Assembly: GCA_947174835.1 (NCBI GenBank)
Contig: CAMWKM010000017.1
Span: 1 to 33,922 of the forward strand
Direction: 5' to 3'
Length of the DNA stretch: 33,922 nt
From: an uncultured Prevotella sp.
GTDB lineage: Bacteria; Bacteroidota; Bacteroidia; Bacteroidales; Bacteroidaceae
The position numbers were made by a program, and so were the translations under genes. Every line of letters begins with the position of its first letter. The stretch's first letter is position 1. The notes under the pieces were generated by a model, which did not search any database, was not told where the DNA came from, and was given only the letters and a program-made list of their open reading frames with translations. Of the stretch, positions 33,848-33,922 are shown piece after piece.

Positions 33848-33922
33848 CTGTATCTTATACAAATCTCACGCAGCCGACGACTAGTCGAGTGTAGATCTCG
33901 GTGGTCGCCGTATCATTAAAAA
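33848..33922 (+). other. Illumina Nextera adapter, index and P5 sequence (artefact)
   Basis: Bases 33848-33880 match the reverse complement of the 33-base Nextera read 1 transposase adapter with four mismatches (at adapter positions 5, 15, 20 and 25). Then comes an eight-base index CTAGTCGA (33881-33888), whose complement TCGACTAG I recall as i5 index S513. The reverse complement of the 29-base P5 sequence follows without error (33889-33917). The final AAAAA fits the poly-T linker of the flow-cell oligo. None of this is genomic. Confidence 0.98.

Noticed and set aside
33624..33919. Plus-strand open frames at the contig end
   Set aside because: They run into the Nextera/P5 adapter and have no protein-like features.

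Overview
This window is a contig from a member of the Bacteroidales, most likely a Prevotellaceae (Prevotella-like) gut or rumen organism. The evidence is the Bacteroidetes-type promoters (a -7 element TAnnTTTG, often with TTTG or TTG about 19-20 bases upstream), the weak Shine-Dalgarno signals, and families typical of the group: PL11 and GH28 pectin enzymes, DUF4954, DUF4230, DUF4738, a short PGI, and secreted M16 and M6 peptidases. I see no rRNA, no tRNA and no CRISPR array.

The layout falls into two parts. From 1 to about 26,200 it is ordinary chromosome. It opens with a 22-base tandem repeat and a minus-strand pectin operon (PL11 lyase then GH28 hydrolase). A plus-strand operon hflX-DUF4954-M16 peptidase follows, then fumarase-M6 peptidase-nagB. 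Next come a secreted metallo-hydrolase, trmO, a DUF4230 pair, small secreted proteins, pgi-HAD phosphatase, purN, a frameshifted small secreted protein, a second small secreted protein, and the redox operon etfB-etfA-acyl-CoA dehydrogenase. Several transcription starts and terminators can be placed, including a shared bidirectional terminator and two genes whose promoters sit so close to the start codon that the mRNAs should be almost leaderless.

From about 26,300 to 33,810 the window is an accessory island with every gene on the minus strand. In transcription order it holds a RsrI-like adenine methyltransferase, an endonuclease that closely resembles EcoRI with the full active site and recognition residues, and four tightly packed unknown genes (203, 100, 267 and 181 aa). 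After a separate promoter with an operator-like palindrome and a three-copy alternative hairpin leader come a 105 aa unknown protein, a 750 aa BT4734/VirE-DUF3987-type primase-helicase and a DUF5675 protein. The primase part is clearly richer in G+C than the restriction-modification part, so the island looks like a mosaic. Related short repeats in inverted orientation lie near both ends.

The last 75 bases (33,848-33,922) are not biological. They are Illumina Nextera adapter, an i5 index, the P5 sequence and the start of the flow-cell linker. Open frames reaching into them are artefacts.

The best candidate for something undescribed is the EcoRI-type restriction-modification pair followed by the four unknown genes as one apparent transcription unit, a plausible multi-gene defence cassette. 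The competing hairpin leader in front of the primase operon is the most striking non-coding structure.
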